From: Halogeometricum rufum
GTDB lineage: Archaea > Halobacteriota > Halobacteria > Halobacteriales > Haloferacaceae
Assembly (NCBI RefSeq): GCF_900112175.1
Contig: NZ_FOYT01000004.1
Coordinates: 1-64,000, forward strand
DNA: 64,000 nt
Reading direction: 5' to 3'
The notes under the pieces: generated by a model
The model's database searches: none
Seen by the model: only the letters and a program-made list of their open reading frames with translations
What the model was told of the DNA's origin: nothing
Translations under genes and position numbers: made by a program
Shown here: positions 59,768 through 64,000 of the stretch, piece after piece
Position numbering within the stretch: the first letter of the stretch is position 1
Layout of the letters: each line of letters begins with the position of its first letter

Positions 59768-61339
59768 TCACTCGATCGTCGCCTCGCGACGGCGTCCTGC
59801 GACTGCGACGCCGAACGCGACGGCGGTCGAGAGCAGATACACGGCCGGAACTCCCGCCGCCGTAGTCGCCGGCATCGTCGCGGTGTAATCGAGCGGGACG
59901 ACGCCGTTCACGGGGCCGAGATACCACGCGACCAGATACAGCAGTTCGAAGAGGCGCGGACGGCCGGTCCAGACGCCGAGCGCGAGGGCGAGGCTCGGGA
60001 GGAACGCCACCGCAGCGACGCCCCCCACGAACGAATCCCAGCTACCGACCGCCGCGAAGCGAACGAGTGCGGGGAGTATCAGTACGGCACCGAGACCGAC
60101 CGCGACGACGTACGTACACGCCAACAGTCGCGTCACGTCGACGTCGACGAACACGAGTTCAGTCGTTCGAGAGAGTCGTTCGCGGGCGCCGAGGCGCGAC
60201 CAGACGGGCAGCGGAAGTAGCAACACAATCGGCAACACGAACGCGCGCAGCGCGTCGAGCGGTGCGACGGCCGTCGCCGCGACCCCGCCGACGAACGCGA
60301 GGTACCACCACCACCGTCGTCCGCGCAGCGCCATGCGAAACTCGGCCGCCAGTACCCGACCGATGGCGAACCCGCCGTTCTCGACCGGCGTGAGGGTCTC
60401 GACCGAGACCAATGGCTCGCGCCGTTTCGATTCGGTGTCGTCCGTCGCACCCGTGTCTCCGTCTCCGAACCGGTTGCCGAACGCGAACCGACGGCCCCCG
60501 TCGTCGAACCGGTCGAAGGTGACGGTCGCGGCGCCGAGAAACCCGACGGCGACGGCGAGGACGCGCGCCCGCCCTGCGAGTCGGTCGAGCGACCACTCGA
60601 GGCCGTCCCACCGGAACGACTGGAGCCCCGACTGTGTCGGCTGATACGCGAGCATGCGGATGTCGCCCCCGAACGAGGGGAACTGCGCGGCGATAGACGT
60701 CGCCACACTGTCACGGAGCAGTGCGATACCCGCTATATCGACCAACGGGTCGGGTGCGACGCTCACCGCGACGGCGGCCAGTGCAAGGGCGAAGTATACG
60801 GCCGTCCCGACCGACCCACGGAGGGGTCGAACCGTCTCGAAGCAGACTGCTGCTGCGGCGACGACGGTCACCGCCGGGAGCGTCAGGAGGACGAACGGCG
60901 ACGCTAACGCGACGAGATCGAACGCCCCGGTGCCCTCGACGAGGAAAGACGCGGCGGTCGCCGCCGCGAGGACGCCGGTGGCGACAGTGAGAACGGCGAC
61001 GTTGCTCAGCCACTTGCCGACGATGTACTGCCACGTCGGGATCGGTGCCGTCGCGACGAGGTGGTCGACGCCGGTCGTCCGGTCGTGTTCGATGCTTCCG
61101 TCGACGAGAACACCGCCGAACACGAGGAGGACTGTCGTTCCGGCGCACGCGACCATCCCGCCGTACCACGCCGCCGTCGGCGCGCCCGTGTACTCTCCGG
61201 CGAAGACGAGCATCGAGTCGACGGTCAGTACCTTTGCCAGATAGGCGATCAGAACCGGGACGGCGAGGAGTTTCGACGTTCTGGAACGCGCTCTGAAGTC
61301 CGCGAGCGCCACGCTGTATATCACCCCGACCCGAGTCAT
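59768..61339 (-). CDS. ABC-2-type membrane protein (exporter subunit)
   Basis: A 523-residue membrane protein with about twelve hydrophobic segments in two halves separated by a hydrophilic loop (about 270-310, GNRFGDGDTGATDDTESKRR). Typical ABC-2 parts are DGSIEHDRTTGVDHLVATAP and TWQYIVGKWLSNVAVLTVAT. It pairs with the ATPase gene upstream, overlapping its stop by four bases (ATGA). Such fused, double-length permeases in archaea export lipids, peptides or drugs, or help insert cytochrome parts; the cargo here is unknown. Confidence 0.88.
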   Translation of the reverse strand: MTRVGVIYSVALADFRARSRTSKLLAVPVLIAYLAKVLTVDSMLVFAGEYTGAPTAAWYGGMVACAGTTVLLVFGGVLVDGSIEHDRTTGVDHLVATAPIPTWQYIVGKWLSNVAVLTVATGVLAAATAASFLVEGTGAFDLVALASPFVLLTLPAVTVVAAAAVCFETVRPLRGSVGTAVYFALALAAVAVSVAPDPLVDIAGIALLRDSVATSIAAQFPSFGGDIRMLAYQPTQSGLQSFRWDGLEWSLDRLAGRARVLAVAVGFLGAATVTFDRFDDGGRRFAFGNRFGDGDTGATDDTESKRREPLVSVETLTPVENGGFAIGRVLAAEFRMALRGRRWWWYLAFVGGVAATAVAPLDALRAFVLPIVLLLPLPVWSRLGARERLSRTTELVFVDVDVTRLLACTYVVAVGLGAVLILPALVRFAAVGSWDSFVGGVAAVAFLPSLALALGVWTGRPRLFELLYLVAWYLGPVNGVVPLDYTATMPATTAAGVPAVYLLSTAVAFGVAVAGRRREATIE

Positions 61340-62199
61340 TGCCGGGGCCTCCCGTCGAGGAGGTGGAGATAGGCGTCTTCGAGGGTCGGTTCGACGGGGT
61401 CGGCGTCGGCTGGCCGGTCATCGCTGACGATGCGGACGCGGACGCCGTCGCGGCATCGGGTCGTCCTGCAGACGGTGTGCGCCGCCCGTACGTCGTCGAG
61501 TGCCGCGTCCGAAACGACTCGTTCCCAGACGGAACCGTGGCTCCGGTCGATCAGGTCACTCGGCGGTTCGTGCGCGACGACGCGTCCGCCGTCGAGAACG
61601 GCGATGTCGCTTGCGGTGGCCTCTACGTCCGGCACGATATGCGTCGAGAGGACGACGATTCGCTCCTCTCCCAGTTCGGCGAGGATGTTCCGGAAGCGGA
61701 TTCGTTCTTCGGGGTCCAGACCCACGGTCGGTTCGTCGACGACGAGTAGTGACGGGTCGGACAGAAGGGCCTGCGCGATACCGACTCGCTGTCGCATCCC
61801 TCCGGAGAACGTCCCGAGCCGTCGGTTGCGGTCGGATGAGAGGTTGACAAGGTCGAGGAGGTCCTCGATTCGATCGTCCGGGTTTCGGACGCCGCGGATG
61901 CCCGCGAGGTACGAGAGGAACTCCTCGGCGGTGAGGTTCGGATAGACACCGAATTTTTGGGGGAGATATCCGACAGCCTCACGGATCGCACGCGGCGTCT
62001 CGACGATGTCGGTACCGTTCCAGCGAACGGTGCCGTCGGTCGGTTCGGTAAGCGCAGTCACGATGCGCAACAGCGTGGACTTCCCCGCACCGTTCGGGCC
62101 GAGTAAGCCGACGACGCCGTCAGTGAATCGAAGCGTCACGTCGCTGAGGGCCCGTGCGTCGCCGTAGCGTTTCTCGACGCCTTCGATGTCGAGTTTCAT
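61336..62199 (-). CDS. ABC exporter ATP-binding protein
   Basis: A 287-residue ATPase of the CcmA/DrrA class: Walker A GLLGPNGAGKSTLLRI, signature FSGGMRQRVGIAQALL, Walker B LLVVDEPTVGLDPEE, and the switch His in VLSTHIVPD. A C-terminal extension of about 60 residues (from SHGSVWERVVSDAALDDVRA) probably contacts the membrane partner. It is the first gene of a two-gene unit with the ABC-2 protein. An AT-poor gap before its ATG at 62199 gave no clear TATA. Confidence 0.92.
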   Translation of the reverse strand: MKLDIEGVEKRYGDARALSDVTLRFTDGVVGLLGPNGAGKSTLLRIVTALTEPTDGTVRWNGTDIVETPRAIREAVGYLPQKFGVYPNLTAEEFLSYLAGIRGVRNPDDRIEDLLDLVNLSSDRNRRLGTFSGGMRQRVGIAQALLSDPSLLVVDEPTVGLDPEERIRFRNILAELGEERIVVLSTHIVPDVEATASDIAVLDGGRVVAHEPPSDLIDRSHGSVWERVVSDAALDDVRAAHTVCRTTRCRDGVRVRIVSDDRPADADPVEPTLEDAYLHLLDGRPRQ

Positions 62200-63476
62200 G
62201 GGTGCAACTGGCTATGGAGTGATGTCGGTCCGGAGGCACCGTCGACGCCTCCATCTCGAGCGTATCTACAATCGGTCGGGATCGGAGGGACCTGCACGAT
62301 ACCGATCGGGCGGCGACGGGGTATAAAAACCGAACCAGAGTTGCCGAGCAAGCGAGTGTGGTGTCCGATTCACCAACGCTGTCTCCGAGGGGGTAGTGCC
62401 GTATCAATGAGTCGTGAGAACCGTGGAACGGGCTTCACTCCACCCCGCATATTACGGCCGATTTCTTCGTCGGTGTCACGCATCTGTCGACGCTGACGCA
62501 CTCGTGACGTGGTTCGCCCAGAGTCACTGATAATCGATAGTTAGTAGATGGTTCCATTTGTAAGCAGTATAGCGCAGTATCCCTGTATATAGTGTGCAAT
62601 AACCGATAGTAGCAGTGCTATTTCCGCGAATGGAGATATCCGGTTCTTATCTAGTCTCCGTTTGCTGGTAAACGTGCCGAAAATGCTAATTCGACAGATT
62701 CTCGTGGAGTCGGTATCGGCGCGTAGCTATCTGATCACCGACAGCGACTTTCAGCAGGAAACCAGCGAGTCATCAGGTATCGTACAGGTACTCCGCGAAC
62801 ACGACGAAGAACGACCGGGACCCGTAATCACACGATGAGGCCCTCGTTCCGACGACTCGCGTTCGTTCTCGACCAGGCACGACAAAATACCCCGATGACA
62901 CCCCCGCCTCGAAAGTGCTCTCTCGACGGACGGTCGTGGACACGGCAGTCTCGCCACACCTACTCGACGGACCATCGAGAAACCCATTAGGCCGTTATCG
63001 GGGAGGACGACCCGAGTGTGATTTCGTAGCCAGTCTCGGGCCGTTCGTTTTCGATTGCCTTCTTCAACTGTGTTGTTATTATCATCGTTTATCATGCTTA
63101 TGTCAACACACATAGCGTTACAGCTCTAAATTTGTAACGATAGCGCGAGTGCAGGACAACGCTACGAGGTGTTTACTTGCTCTTCGGTATGGGATACGGT
63201 AGCTGGATACCGGAGTGTTCGACGGGTGTGACGTACTCGTCCGGCCCTCTCCGTTCCTGTAGCAGTCTGCGTCTCAGCACGAGCGACAACCGCTCGTTCG
63301 GGGTTTCGAGGCACCTCTCCGGTTCCGTGTTTCGGACGAGACGCCGTTTTCCCCGGTTACTATCACGCAGTGCTGGTTCACCGGTGGCCTATGCCGCATA
63401 GTGGGACAACGAGCGCCATCGTCAGACCTATATCATTAATTCCTTACGCTTTTAGAACTGTAATACTAACGCCTCG
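62200..63476. other. Non-coding stretch, about 1.3 kb, AT-rich centre
   Basis: 62420-62760 and 63040-63180 are AT-rich for this genome. A 51-codon plus-strand frame from ATG 62683 to 62838 (LIRQILVESVSARSYLITDS, GIVQVLREHDEE) reads slightly like protein but has no family match that I know. No other gene, tRNA or repeat was recognised. Confidence 0.5.
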
Positions 63477-64000
63477 TCACGAGAGCGAGTACTCGAGTTC
63501 GAACTCGTTCGTTACCCCCAGCGCGATGCTCGGGAGTTTCTCTTCGAACCACTCGTCGCTCATCCGGTTCGCCGGGCTGGCGACGCTGAATGCCCCGATG
63601 ACACGGTCGTCCGGGCCGGTGACGGGAACTCCGACTGCCTTCACGCCTTGCAGTTGCTCTTCGCGGTTGAAGGAGTAGCCTCGGTCTCTGATCACGTCTA
63701 ACTCCTCGTACAGTTCTTCCGGGTCGGTAATGGTGTTCTCGGTCCGCGCCGGGAGTCCCCATCGGTCCACTATCTCCTCGACTTCGGGTTGAGAGAGACG
63801 GGACAACAGGGCCTTGCCGGCAGCCGTCTGGTGGAGGTAGAACCGCTTCCCGACCGTCGAGTAGTGCCACACCGCGTGCTTTCCCGAGAAGGTATGGAGG
63901 TAGACACCGCGGCCGTTCTCTTCGACCACGAACACGGCGCGGCACTCGGTTTCGGCGGCGAGTTGCTCGGTGTACGACTCCGCGATTCGGTACGACTCTT
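63477..64000 (-). CDS. IclR-family transcriptional regulator, C-terminal part (N-terminus beyond window)
   Basis: The frame is open to base 64000, so only the effector domain is seen. It holds ESYRIAESYTEQLAAETE, AVFVVEENGRGVYLHTF, AAGKALLSRLSQPEVEEIVD, YEELDVIRDRGYSFNREEQL, VKAVGVPVTGPDDRVIGAFS and SVASPANRMSDEWFEEKLPS, all normal IclR ligand-domain parts, ending ELEYSLS. The DNA-binding half lies to the right. It is the third IclR gene in the window, close in pattern to the one at 27812 but not a duplicate. Its target genes are not in view. Confidence 0.9.
   Translation of the reverse strand, partial: ESYRIAESYTEQLAAETECRAVFVVEENGRGVYLHTFSGKHAVWHYSTVGKRFYLHQTAAGKALLSRLSQPEVEEIVDRWGLPARTENTITDPEELYEELDVIRDRGYSFNREEQLQGVKAVGVPVTGPDDRVIGAFSVASPANRMSDEWFEEKLPSIALGVTNEFELEYSLS

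Noticed and set aside
62751-63113. 120-codon minus-strand gene
   Set aside because: Residue composition is chance-like (many Ser, Arg, Cys), no domain, and the start lies in AT-rich non-coding DNA.

Overview
The window looks like haloarchaeal DNA. It is strongly GC-rich, its proteins are rich in Asp and Glu, and several secreted proteins start with twin-arginine lipoprotein signals. Many genes have a TATA element about 25-30 bases before a start codon with no leader, and the regulators are IclR and Bat/HTH-10 types. There are no rRNA, ribosomal-protein or tRNA genes that I can recognise. The content is almost entirely accessory catabolism, transport and regulation, which would fit a secondary replicon or a variable part of a chromosome; that is inference. 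I cannot name the genus from this alone.

Layout. 1-6 kb: an HhH protein with an acidic tandem-repeat tail running off the left edge, a Tat lipoprotein, an iron(III)/siderophore-binding lipoprotein behind two DtxR-like operators, a decayed beta-keto-acid cleavage enzyme, an AEC carrier and an iron-ADH-fold dehydrogenase missing most metal ligands. 6-8.7 kb: a thiolase coupled to an HMG-CoA-synthase-like protein fused to a DUF35 domain, with no catalytic Cys. 8.9-13.6 kb: sugar isomerase, AGE epimerase, Gfo/Idh dehydrogenase and an aldo/keto reductase. 14.2-18.3 kb: a zinc microprotein, then a Baeyer-Villiger monooxygenase, an HSL-type esterase and an IclR regulator, a plausible ketone-to-ester-to-alcohol route. 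20-26.4 kb: a hydantoinase A/B, N-carbamoyl-amidase-like and PEP-mutase-family operon facing a Bat-type regulator.

27.8-43.3 kb: an IclR regulator, two paralogous DAO-type FAD oxidases, a five-gene peptide/opine-type ABC transporter, an opine dehydrogenase homologue and an ornithine-cyclodeaminase homologue. An iron-export-type FetAB pair, a thioredoxin-like protein and a stress protein lie between them. This gene set resembles bacterial opine use (uptake, FAD-dependent cleavage, cyclodeamination). Its binding protein appears to be circularly permuted: the usual C-terminal third comes first.

43.7-51.6 kb: the least explained part. An AAA-type ATPase with HhH repeats diverges from a tightly overlapping trio: a zinc-ribbon VWA protein, a 111-residue unknown, and a beta-CASP-like metallo-beta-lactamase nuclease with a long acidic tail. 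I see no mobile element next to it. 51.8-62.2 kb: an aldo/keto reductase, a Tat-secreted EEP-fold hydrolase, a UspA protein, an SDR, a methanethiol-oxidase (SBP56) gene joined to a 2Fe-2S ferredoxin gene, several gene remnants, and an ABC-2 exporter. The right edge holds a truncated IclR regulator.

All functional calls come from reading motifs and translated sequence by eye; no database search was possible.
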